Source of the DNA: Tubulanus polymorphus
Lineage: Eukaryota > Nemertea > Palaeonemertea > Tubulaniformes > Tubulanidae
Length of the DNA: 64,000 nucleotides
Assembly (NCBI RefSeq): GCF_964204645.1
Contig: NC_134031.1
Location: forward strand, 14,753,307-14,817,306
Direction of reading: 5' to 3'
Made by a program: the position numbers and the translations under genes. Below, piece after piece: positions 1 to 27,000 of the stretch (position 1 is the stretch's first letter; each line of letters starts with the position of its first letter). The notes beneath the pieces are model-generated. The model did not search any database, was not told the DNA's origin, and saw only the letters and a program-made list of their open reading frames with translations.

Positions 1-95
1 GAGAGAGAGGTGAGGGGGACAGAGGGAGAGAGGTATGAGAGGTGAAAGGGAGGTGAGAGAGAGGTGTGAAGAGGTGAGAAGGTATGGGAGGGAGT
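1..95. repeat. GA-rich low-complexity tract
   Basis: Irregular gagagg/gtgagg purine tract at the window edge, probably continuing upstream. No coding signal. Confidence 0.7.
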
Positions 96-2242
96 AGATC
101 TAAAGTTGATAGGAATAATATATCGATTTGACAAATTATCCGTTAATCCGATAATCCCTTTTGGTTACGGACGATAATCCCAGTAGGATAATCCCACAAC
201 ATCAACTGATATCCGTCAAAGTCTTATATAGACAGATCAGATACGGGATCGCAATTCATAGAAATGACTTGAAACGTCCCCTGGCATGCGAGGAGGGATT
301 GTGTGTACTGGCCGGGGTTGACACAGTATTTGTTGTTGGTGTTGGTGGTGGTAATTTGAGATGGTTGCACTTCACCTGAAAACCGCACGGCTCTGCACTT
401 CGTCACTTGTCGTTGATATGAACTATGAATAAAATATAAGATTATACGATCTCTGAGAAATAACGTAGGGATGCGGTAATACTGGGAGTGAGGGGAGGGG
501 TGGAAGGGAAATGGGCCGCGAGGGGAGGGCGAATTGGGGGAAACTATATTTTTTGCCGAGATTTCAAACGTTTTCAGCGCTAGGCGGAACACAGACACTC
601 AAAAAGACACTACTGATGTATTCTTTGCCACATCGAGGGTAAAATCTATCCCCTCACCCCCGACGGGAAGATGAAGGGCACAGTGTTATTTCATGTAGAC
701 AAACTGGTGGAAATCCAATGTATTTTTCATGACTAAAACTGTCACATAGATAACTCAATAGACAATTGTTCAATTTCCGGCCGCAGAATCAGTCGCATGG
801 CGCATGTCTTATGTCGAGAATCGTATAACCATTCGGTGTTTGTTCTTCATTTGAATTTCCGTTCGATTCAGCGCACCGGTGATTCGACTAACTTCATTCG
901 ATTTAAGAGCTTCGTCGTCCGCATTTTCCGCTCACGTGACCCCAGCGGTACCCAACTCGATTCGATAAGGCGAGAACAGAAACGAAATTGGAATTTTCTT
1001 AGATCATTTAGTTATGTGAGGAATTTCTAGGAGCAACCATAGATACGTACATTCCGTACCTCATCGGCATCCTCTGAACCCCCAGCGTCCATTCAACAAG
1101 CAAACACGTGGTTTTTAACATGATTCAATAGTTTTGAGGCTAAAAAATGATAGCTTCTCATTTCTGCTCAGCTTAAGCGGACCCGGCCACCCGACTATCT
1201 ACCTTGTAGTGATTAAAGTTTTTTCTAAATCATGATCTAGCTAACAATAACAGACCCGCAAATTGTATTGCAGTTTACAAAGGTGACCCGGCCGGGAGCG
1301 GGGAAGGTAATGGCGCTAAAATATTACACAGATAACAAACGAACATTTTGAGGACGTCCAACCAACGGTAAAACGGATGAGCCCCCCCCCCCCCTACTGG
1401 AGATCGAGAACGCTGGACATAATTGAATTAAACAGAATCTAGAAGAGGCACCGACGACCTGATCACATCTAGGCGGCGGTTCTGACAATCGTATTGTGTG
1501 CGGGTTTCTGCATAATAATCACGACACCGCGAATTAATTTCATCAGTCGCAAAATGTTGTAATTCTTCAAAGCTCCCTTCTCTCTCTCGCTTTCTTCCTC
1601 TGATCCTTTTAATTTCCTTATGACATGTACATTCTTTTGATCCGAGTTAACGTCTCGAATATTTTCCTCACCGTCCTGTCTAATCCGTTCGTTTACAGTT
1701 TTCGAGCAAGTCGACAAGTTGAAAAAAGTGAAATCGTCGGGATTCTAACCGTGTCAAATCGGAAGTAAGAATCGAAAGTGCTCAAAATGTAAAAGGATCT
1801 GTGATTGGTCAAATGCTACTCCATAGTTAGTGGTGAAAAATAGTTTCAATGTTTTTCACAAGTTCACGGGAAAATGGAGAAGGACCACGTGAGGAACCAC
1901 GCTCCCACCTGGATCCACATCTGTTTATTATTTCAAAAAGGGAACTTTTGCCCTGGTTCTCGACCCCGACCCCAAATTAAGGCGACCACGGTTATAGGTG
2001 CATTAAGAAGAATATAGCTGCATGAATTAGTATGTATTCGTGTTATCAGTCAGGTACAGTTCTCCAGTAATGGCGGTCATTATCCGAGTCACATATTCGC
2101 GAACACGTCGTCTCTGCATCACGCTGTTAGATCATTGTTTATTCTAACGAATTTATACCCGTAAAAATCACGTCGTTTGAATCAATCAATCGGTACACTG
2201 GGCGCGGCGCTGCTGTTTTTAAAATACGACGCCGATGGTGGA
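96..2242. other. Intergenic DNA, no gene recognised
   Basis: Open frames here are short, start mostly at non-ATG codons and show no recognisable domain. A run of 13 C follows position 1381. No RNA gene, transposon terminus or exon with convincing splice sites was seen. Confidence 0.5.
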
Positions 2243-2503
2243 ATCTCTCTCTTTCCCTCTCCGACTCTCTCTCTCTCTGACTCTCTCTGACTCTCTCTGA
2301 CTCTCTCTCTCTCTCTCTGACTCTCTCCCTCTCCCTCTCCCTCTTCCTCTCCCTCTCCCTCTCCCTCTTCCTCTCCCTCTCCCTCTCCCTCTCCCTCTCC
2401 CTCTCCCTCTCCCTCTCCCTCTCCCTCTCCCTCCCCCTCCCCCTCCCCTCCCTCCCCCTCCCCTCTCCCTCTCCCTCTCCCTCTCCCTCTCCCTCTCCCT
2501 CTC
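2243..2503. repeat. CT-rich / (CTCCCT)n microsatellite
   Basis: Pure pyrimidine tract that begins as CT with CTGA interruptions and becomes a CTCCCT hexamer. The reverse strand reads as an Arg-Glu repeat, which is an artefact of the hexamer. Confidence 0.85.
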
Positions 2504-5495
2504 GACTCGGTGTGGAATCCCGGGAGTCGAGATTTCGCCGCGTAATCAATTCTACATCAATATCGCATAATTAAAAAAAGCCTGTTACGGCTGTAGGCGG
2601 CGGACTGTAGACACGCTTTCGAATACTCATAAACCGCGTCAGAACAGAAATACGGCTGTCAAAATAACTGAGAGGGCGAATGAGAGAAAGAGAGGGTGAG
2701 AGAGACAGCTTAATCGAATCAACAACTTCTCAAAATGGTTTCCCTGAGCAGAGAATTTGTGTGAATCCTCACAATATTTCTTTCATTAAATCATTTTATA
2801 TTAGAAGCACAAACCATGAACCGACGTCACTTCCTGTAAAGATACACAATCCGTTGGGCCGACTTCACTTCCTGTATCGAGGAATTATTTCACTTGACGT
2901 TATATTGGCCGTCGGGTGCAGTGGCGAAATTCATGTTTAACGGCCATTTGACGGCCAGTATGACCGTTTGATAACGGTTTAATGAATTCAGAGCTGTTGA
3001 TGATAAGATCCTTCGTAAATCAAGAAACACCTGTGCCGTTTGTCGAGTACCTACCACCACACGACTTACAGTCAGGTAAGCGTTGATAAGCCGGTGGTAA
3101 GCTGTGTGATAATATCAGTGAACCCTATTTACCGGACGGTCGTCGGTGACAGGCCCATTCATCAATCCTCTCCGTTAATTAGAAAACGTCGCGTCGACCT
3201 CTATTCGTCGTTTCAGCTGCGCGCAGTTTTCACGTTTCTCCTTCGCAGTCATTCAAAGGCAATTAAACAATTTATTTCCGAATTTATCAACATTTCATCG
3301 CGACCCGCGCCACCGCGGGAGTTTCATCGCGACTCGCGCCGCTGCGGCGTTTCACTGATGGGGAAATAATCACCGCGTGCGATCGAGCGTGCCACGAGTG
3401 AGTGAGACGGCTGAGAATCGTAGCAAAACACAGTCACCGCACCTGGCGCCATCTAACCGAATGCATACGAACTAGCGTCATTTGATCTATAATGGCTGCC
3501 GCGCCACGTGAAGAAACGAACGTGCCCGTCTCTCTCTCTCTCTCATCTTCCTCCATATCGGGAGCGGCGCAGCATCTCATCTCAGACACAGCCACCGCAT
3601 CCATCACGCATCTTTTAGAAGATCGATATCGATTTTTTCTATACGATGTACACACAATGTCTATAAATTATCTAATGGGTTTATTGAGTGCAGCGGCTAT
3701 AATGAAATTAGTGCCTCCCCTAATTCTCCCTGACCGTTCATCGACTCTCTCCTCTCACTCTCCCTCACTCCCCTTACTCACCCCCGGATCGGGTCAGTGT
3801 TCAATCTCATTAATTAGTCGCTAATAGCTGCACTGCTGCCGCTGCTCTTATACGTCCAAAATAGTTACACCCGCTGCCCGAAAAAAATACCTAATCATAT
3901 TAAACACCAATCCTCGTGGCAACTGTCTGTTTCCGATCGATACTGAGAGTCTCTGGTAAAAAAACATAACGCTTCACCAATATTCGCATACATACATATT
4001 TAAAGTTCTTATTTCTGATGCCGCTGGTGTGGGTGCCGGGCATATTCACAAAAACCAGATTCAAAAAATTGGTTTTACCAGTGTCGGTCACGAGTCTTTC
4101 GCAAAAGACTTTCAAATCGATATTATTTCTTGATTAAAATCATATTATGAGCGATTCGATCAAAGTGTCCAACCCAGGGAGAAGCTTATTTTTGAGATTA
4201 AACCACTTATGGACTTTATTCACTACCTGGTTACTGATCGTTGAGTTAAATTCGAATGGTTCTAAAACTAGAAATGCTTAACAGGAGATAAAAATCAAAA
4301 TGATTTCCTAAGAATCTCCACTATCCTCGCATTTCGCCCTGACGTTCTCACTCTTTTCTGAAAATGGAATAATAGTCATTTTTGTTTGGGAACGTTTATG
4401 AATGTGTGTAACGATGGCTGGGAGAGAGGGGAAAAGAGGGAAGGGGAGAGTTTTGATATTCGATCCAGGTCGTCACAAAATGTCAAACAGCGTTTTGCCC
4501 GAGTGTCGTTTTGACTCTTGAAGAATATTCTTTGTTCTAAAAACAGTAGAGCCAGGAACTCAATACGGCTCTCATTTCAAACATAACGGTTAGGATTCAC
4601 TCCACATACGAGAAAACACTGGGACGCTGCTAGGCTTACTGTGTTAGAGGTACCCTTGGGGAGAAGGAGAGAGTAGAGAGGGGAGATGGGAGGGATAGAG
4701 GATAGAGGGAGAGAGGAGAGGGAGAGAACAAGGAAGGGCTGGAGGGAGGAAAGAGAAGTTAAAATGAATGAGGAGAGAAAAGAGAATAGATACAGGCGAT
4801 GGGATCGTTATCATAAGCTGTTTCAGCTATTCCCGATAAAAGAATTCATGATTTCTTTCTTAAAGTACGTTTTATATCATGAGTCATACGCATGCGCGAA
4901 CCAGGACTTCAATATGAATTGTAATATAAATACAACTTCAATAACTTCAGTAACTTCAATAACAGCGATGGAATGATAATTGAGTCCGTGTACATTTCAC
5001 GCTACGTTAAAAACTGCTATCTTCCCCCTTCGCCCTCCGCCCCTCTCCCTCTTGTCTTTGAGATTTATTTACAAGACTTTCCTCGCGAAACATCGCCGCC
5101 GCAGTGCAGTAAACGACCTTCGGTATAGAATTCCAAACCGCAGAAAAACATGTAAATTTTAAAAATGTTGAAAACTGACATCGACAGTGGCAGTTCCTGC
5201 CACATCCCCGTTCACTGTTCGGATTCATAAATGCGAAATTAACTGCTCACAAAAATAAGATACCATAGAGATTTTCATACAGAGATTTTCCGAGCTCTTC
5301 TGGACTGGGATTGTTATCTATTGTTGAGAGGGATTAATCCTGGTGTGTATAAAATGCTGTTGCAGAAAGCCATAAAGTAAAACCGCTGTTAGTCTCAGTA
5401 AGACCTCTGACGTCACAAGCTCTCTGTATAATGCGAACGATAATGGACTCTTGGAGATTGTCTGTTTATTAATAGAAAATCCGGAAAAACAGCTC
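2504..5495. other. Intergenic DNA upstream of the CCN gene
   Basis: No recognisable coding exon, RNA gene or transposon terminus. Short purine-rich tracts occur near 4660-4770. Small open frames show no domain and no splice-site support. Confidence 0.4.
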
Positions 5496-5988
5496 ACGCT
5501 CTCTCCCTCCCCTAACTTATTCCTTTCGCCGTCTTTCTCTTCTCTCGATTCTCTCCTCTCTCCTCTCTCTCAACCTCATCCGTTTGGCTTTCGCCGTCCT
5601 TCCTTCTCTTCTCATCCCCCCTCTCCTCTCTCTCCCCTTGGCTTTCGCCATCTTCCCCTCTCCTTCCCCTAACTTTCCCTTTTCTCCATCTTTTTCTTCT
5701 CTCCTTTCACCTCTCTCCCCTCCTCTCCCTCCACTAACTAACCCCTCTCATCATCGTTCTCTTCTCTCTCATGTCTCATTTCTCCCCCAACCTCACCCCT
5801 TGACTTTCACCATCTTTCTCTCTCCTTTCTCCCCCTTGGCGTTCACCATCTTACTTTTCTCTCTCTCTTCTCTTTCATTATACCCCCTCTCTCCTCCTAA
5901 CTCATCCCTTGATTTTCACCATATATTTCTCTCTTCTTCTATCCCTCTCCTCTTTCTCTCTTATTTCTCTCTTTGTCTTTGTAGAAGT
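5496..5988. repeat. Degenerate CT-rich tract with TTTCRCCATCTT motifs
   Basis: About 490 bp of pyrimidine-rich sequence in which a phrase like 'ggctttcgccatctt' recurs every 50-80 bp, so it looks like a decayed minisatellite and not a plain microsatellite. Its open frames read Ser/Pro/Leu-rich and are low complexity. Confidence 0.6.
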
Positions 5989-7435
5989 CAATAAAGGAAT
6001 ACATGAAACGGGCAGTGTTAATATGAACGATTCTATAATTGGACTCTCTCCTCGATCGGCGCGTCAGTCACTCGACGCGTTTTAGATCTATTCTATCTGA
6101 TATATCTACTGGCTCACTGACTGCTTCAACTGCAGCAAATATATACATCTTCACATATATACATCGAGTCACTACAGTCATTACTCACCACACCTTCAAA
6201 TAGATTTGAACTTGAACTTGAACCACACTTGACTATAGTCACCAGTCACTACACCTGACTGGTCACCAGTCGCCATACTGACCAGGCAACCTACAAAACC
6301 TGGTCGGTTAGGATTGCTTTTTGGGCTCGTGAACTCATTTTGGTCGAACAATCCCCTGGCATCGACCAGTTAAAAACCCCTTGCTCTCCGAAAGTGCTTT
6401 TATTTTTATTTTTATTTGTTTAATGTTCTATTCAATGCCTCATTGATTTATTGTAATAAAGTGGCCCTTGAAATCCTAACCACTGCTTATTTCCAAATCG
6501 TAACTCATAGGACGCACCACCTTCCTTATTGGTGCCATAACCATTCATCCCTGTCGAAGGAGAATGATGCTGTATCAGCTGAAGTCCTTGCTTCCTTTAA
6601 ACCCGGAAGAAAAGTGCACTAGACCAAACATAATCATAGAACTAACTTCGAACAGATTCAGAGTGTGACCCGGCGGCCGTGTATATCTATAATATATTAT
6701 ATCATAATCTGAAAATTCATCCGAGGTGTCATACCGGATATAAAGTGTGATACCGGAAATGACGTGTAGGATGAATGCAGAAGTCATCTGCTACTGTGGT
6801 TAATCGCACCAATTTCCGGTTCATCCGAACTTCCGTTACAGACTGATAGCGACGCTCAGTTCGCAGTGGCGTTTATCAAACATACCTCACGACTTTAAAT
6901 TCTACGTATTCGACTTTTCGTCGTTCTGTATCCTGTTTTTGACAACAATGCACACGTGATACTGATTCCTGTTGCCTAGAGCCGGCCGTGCGCCGTATAT
7001 ATGTGGGATATCGAAAGACGGATGACGGATGTACACGCACGCGACGCACGGCGCTACGAGACAAGTCATTCTTCCCTCTCAGTCTCTTTCTATTCGTATC
7101 AGAGATGATCAGATAATAAAACGTCTATCAACAACGATTTGAGCAGCGGGAAGAATTTTATTCTCTATTTAATTCTATATTTACCCGGAGACTAAATGCT
7201 CCGTTACAACTCGCTGCGCAACCGGCATGTTATCTAATTGTTGAACGTCTGATTAGTTCTCTTCTATCTGCTGCGTTAATAACCGTTAGTTCACCTTTAA
7301 CTGGCAATATAAATTACTCGCGGATTAATGAAAGACGTGGTTTAATTTCCGTGCCGACGGCTGACATTTTGGATTGCGCGTTCAACAACTCGGACTGAAT
7401 ATTACTCGCGACTGGAGCGTTTATGAATAACAACA
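5989..7435. other. Upstream region of the CCN gene
   Basis: This should hold the promoter and 5' UTR of the CCN gene that starts at 7436, but I could not fix a transcription start. A run of 'gtcaccagtcac' variants lies near 6180-6290, resembling the 24-bp minisatellite found later at 11.9-12.6 kb. Confidence 0.4.
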
Positions 7436-22193
<14,758 letters not shown>

Positions 22194-24017
22194 TAATGAT
22201 CGTTTCAGCTCTGTGTAATTGATAGAACTGTTCGTCTTTGTAAATAGTACAACCGAATCGTCAGCATTATGTTTGTGTTTTGTGTAATTGGGAACTGTTC
22301 GTCTCTGTAGATAGTGCAATCAAAACGTCGATGTTTGGACACGAAATTCAACATTTTCAAAATGGTGGCCATTTTTTTATCACGTGAGGAACTTGCTCTG
22401 CAATCTCATATCATCTCGCCAAAAATCAGTCAAAATCTCACGCGACCAAATATGACCGCTTTGATATGAAATGAATGCATTGTAGATGGTTATTATTGTT
22501 ATTATGATTATATTAGAATTATCATTATTTTATATAATTATCAATATCATTATCTTTATTATCATTAATATTATTATCATTTATCCGTAACTTGTGTCGT
22601 ACCACACATTTAGTAGTTATTGTATTGTAGAATTATCTTCATTGTTACATCACACAGTGTAGTTTGTAATACACCTTGTAAAATCCCGATGTAGTTGAGT
22701 AAAGTGTAGTTAAGTACAATGTGATGTATGAGGTGTAGTAAATTGTAGCTCAGTCTTACTCAAATCGTGTACAGATGAATACAATGTAAAGTAATGACAT
22801 TTGAATTCATAATTTGAAAGAAATTGTTGTAGGAGATTGTAATGTATGATATAATATAAGTCCTGTCTGTATCTGTGAATTTTAAAATAAACATTATTTC
22901 CTCTATCATAAGATATCGATATCATCTGTTGTTTCGGGTCTCGACCCCTTCTCATCCCCTCCTCCCTTCCTCCCCAAACACCTTGATTCCCCTCCCCTTA
23001 GATCAAGAACGAATCGGTGAACCGGTTGTTGCAATGCGCGCCACCTTTGTTCAATCACTGCCTCCTCGACGAACGAGTGACACGCCATCTAGTGGATATT
23101 AGAAAACAAAATAAAACTACAAATTGTGATCGCAACATTAACATATTTATTGTTTCAATGAAATTTCGTAGAAAGAAAGTGTTGAGGTTTTCATTGATAT
23201 GCACAAGAAACTAGTAGCGCACCTAGCAGCTCCTCGATCGCCATAGTATGATTCTCATTCGTAGTACAAGTGCGGATCTATGGGATAGCTACTGGGGCAC
23301 GTCGTACCGTTTAGGATTTCAATTGGCCCTCGAAAATATCTCCGGTCAAAAGCCTTTGCCTCCCAACATAAAATATAAAAAGGGTACATTACAAAATTCA
23401 AGCTTAAAGGCTTATAGATGTAGGTCTGCATGTAAGGCTCGTCTAAAGGTCTTTGCCGACTTTATAAGAAAAGAAACAGTGCAAAAGGGTATTGACAAAT
23501 AGGGCCCAGCCCGGCATTTGAATAGGGGCTGTTCAGAATTCAGAATAATAATGATTAGGCACATAGAATGTAAGAGGGAGGGCACCAATAGAAAGTAATA
23601 GGTCACAAACATTTCGAAATTTATTATGCATCACTTGGTAGATTGGCTTTAGCTGACAAAAAGCCCATTTTTACAAAGAAAAAGGACACTTTTACGTCAG
23701 GTTCGTGAAGTATAATATTGACGAATTGATGATTTGGCGAATTGACGAGTTCGTGTTCTGGATTTTTTGAGGCATTGCAGGGTACAGGGGGCCTATTTTG
23801 AAGCGAAATGATATGTGATTTCAACGCGTGACCGGGCGCGGGCCCGGTGGTGATATGGCTATCAACTTCCACAGTTACAACAGATCCAATTGCTTAACTT
23901 AAGCCTGCTTCGCTTATCGACATAAGCTTTGCGATCGAGGTCGCTCTCAGTGTTGCGTCGGTAGGCGTCACGTCGCTTTTCGACACCCTGGCTACGAGGT
24001 CTGAAAGGTCGTTCCAT
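22194..24017. other. CCN 3' UTR and intergenic gap before the convergent CD36-like gene
   Basis: The first about 700 bp is AT-rich, with ATTATTATC phrases at 22490-22580 and an AATAAA at 22886, fitting the CCN 3' UTR. The rest holds no recognised gene. An 84-codon frame at 23248 has an ATG but no recognised domain. Confidence 0.5.
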
Positions 24018-27000
24018 CTACTCGGCCGGCGTTACTGGAGTTTCATCGGTACTAACGTAGATTTCATTGATAACCAGATTTTCATTATCGGATGGCTTAT
24101 CCTGTAATATACAATAACTTACATCGTATCTGTAAATATGTATTACAGCCTGTATTACAGCCAATGACACAAAATAACCAATTTCTTCCTAAAAGTGACG
24201 TTTCTTTTTTAAACTGTTACTATGTCCTTATTATTGCGACAAAAACGAAATAAACCCCATCAGATAATATAAATTGTCACCCTTCTCACGATACATGACT
24301 TCGACTTTCGTGGCATATGGGGGATGGAGGACAATCAATCGCACAAAGACCCTAGTGTAGATTCTGCCCAACAATTATACGGGACCCACGGGACCGCCTC
24401 AAATGGCGCCTGGTAACTGGGGATGGTCTCTTCAACAACATAAGTGGTCCACAAACGGAAATTTTCCATTATCACTTACCCGACACAACACGTCTTTGTG
24501 TTTGTAACCGTAGATAATTCCAATCGCAGTTACTACGAATCCAATACATATCATACAGATTTTCACCCAGAACCCGATGGCTAACGGTAAAACCAGCTGA
24601 TTCCGCATTTTGCCGGCTAAAGAATCTGTCAACGAAGCACTCTGTGGAAAGAAAATACAAAATTCGAATCGAATTGAAATTTGAATTAAGATGAAAATGT
24701 TGGATGGTTTGAGATACAGTTTTTTTGATGCCATAAAAACAGTTCAACAATGTATAATAAATTGATACCTATAGTATGCGTTATATGAGGGGTTCTGTGT
24801 GAGTCGATGTGCACTGCGTTATTAACATTGGCGTATCAAAATGACAATTTCAATTATTAATTTTGACATTAATTTTGTAATTATAATTATAATTGTATTT
24901 ATCTGATAACTCTTTATTTCATTTTTAATAAATTTTGATTTGAAAGAATGTGTGCTGCGTCATCAATATATCGGGGTTAGACTGGTTGCCGGTCAATTCG
25001 ATTCAAATCTAAAATAACTTAATTGATCCTCGATATTACACGTGAATATAATTGATATCGTGATTCTTTTTTATGACGTCAATATACTTTCAAGTTAGCT
25101 TTGTTCTTTTCATTTTCGTCTGAATATTTGACACTAGAAACGAGTAAGCTTGTGTCGTGATGTAGAAATTACTAGAAAAACTAACTGCTTCGAACCAGGC
25201 CAATGGATAGTATGTAGGTCGTAGATTCTTCATCGCGCTGTAAATATGCAAATGAAATATTGTCACCATGAATACGTGTACAATCATACCGCAATGCTAT
25301 CCTCGTCCTCGCTGCGTATGTCATGAAAAGAATGCACAGTCGATCTACTTCTATTGTCAGCCCGGTATATAAGGCGACGGCGAGTGGGACTCGCTCTCTT
25401 TCCAGGCAGGCGGTGGCGCGACCACATCGCTCTCGGCACAGATTTGTAACAGCTGGGGTGTCGTAATTATATCTTTAGTTATACTTTTAAATAACGTAAT
25501 AAACTTTTGGATTCCAATTCTGTTGTTTGCGTTTGTAAATCGGGATATTTCCACAGTTGTGCCAAGTTTCCCTTGACAGCGTATAGATTGACAACTGAAA
25601 TATAAAAAACTCTGCTTAAACTGAAACTTACTCGATGCCTTTGTAGTTCTTATAATAGATATTGATTTGGAATTTCATCTCGGCAGACATTCCTACCCCT
25701 GTATACTGAAAGATTTTCATCAAAAAGAATGAGGCTAAAATGTAGGGTTAGTTTTCTTCAATATTGGAATCCGTGTACTTACTGGCTCGACGTCGATTCT
25801 AGTAGAATGGTTCTCCTTATTCGGGTGGATACCATCGATAGCGTCGATGTACTGAGGTGCGGCGTTGTAAAAATGTGGTTCTGACATAAACACCGGAGCG
25901 CCTACGAATTAGTAAACCATGCTCGTATAAGACAAATATATAAAACGGAATTAGTCTACTACTCGTTGATTTCTTTTTTTGTCTTCAGAATTTTAAATCT
26001 TAAAACAGCGAATAGTATGGTGGTAGGATCATAGCTCGCCACACCGTAGGGCGGAGTTTAACATTTAGGTCGATGCCAACATTGAGTGGTTTATGGCGTT
26101 ATATCTAAGCAACTCGGTAAACTTGAGTACTGAGTTGCTTACTCGAATATGGCGGATTGGTTAGATAGATGAAAAATTTGACGGGACGTACGTGAGTTGC
26201 TAAAATAAAAAACGCCTTTAGACATTTGAAAATGTGTTTTTTGTCGAGTTATGATTACCTTGTCTACATTGGCTGACATTCAACACTCCTGAGTCAAGAC
26301 AATGGTCGTTGTCGGGCATACAAAATCCTAAATTGTCCGGATTAAACGCTAGCTGGTTGAACAAATCTCAATAAGTCGACCCCCTTCAATTTGACTCGGC
26401 TGTCGAATTTCATATAGAACGACCTAAAATTCGAATCTTTATCGATAACATGATCCGATAGCAAAACATTTGCGTCTTGTGGTTAGCCTGCTAGTCATTC
26501 AAAAACTGACCATTTGTAATTACGGAAAAATAAGTTAAAAAAGAAAACAGTAAAAATAGACCATTTTTACACCCTCAACAGCAGGGCATTATAAGTGTTT
26601 TGGATGTTTCTTTTCCCCTATGGGGGAGACCAGAAAGAACCTTCGACCAAGGAACTTTGCCGCCACCAGGGTTTGACCTTGGAGTAATCATTTGAAGGTT
26701 TGACGAGACATAAACCCTGGATTGACCTGACAGTGACCGGCTGCTTAAACCACTCGGCCACTGCGCCTCTCAAATGAGCCATTTGAATGGAACGTCCATG
26801 GCATGATGCTATTGGGTATATGTGAAATACAAGAACGCAACAAATAGATTGGTAGAACGCAACAAATAGATAGGTGCAAATTAAGGAAAGCTGTAGACCT
26901 AAAAGTAACAATTATATATCGCGATAATTCAATCTTATACCTGCAAACTCCCGAATTGAAAATATAAAGTGTTTCCGATTCATCGATAAATGGATGCCAC

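Noticed and set aside
23248-23502. 84-codon ATG-started frame between CCN and the CD36-like gene
   Set aside because: No domain, no paired splice sites and no convincing polyA signal.
26344-26372. A tiny intron explaining the exon 8 frame change in the CD36-like gene
   Set aside because: An acceptor-like AACCAG exists, but the only GT donor close enough would make an intron under 30 nt, far below the other introns here.
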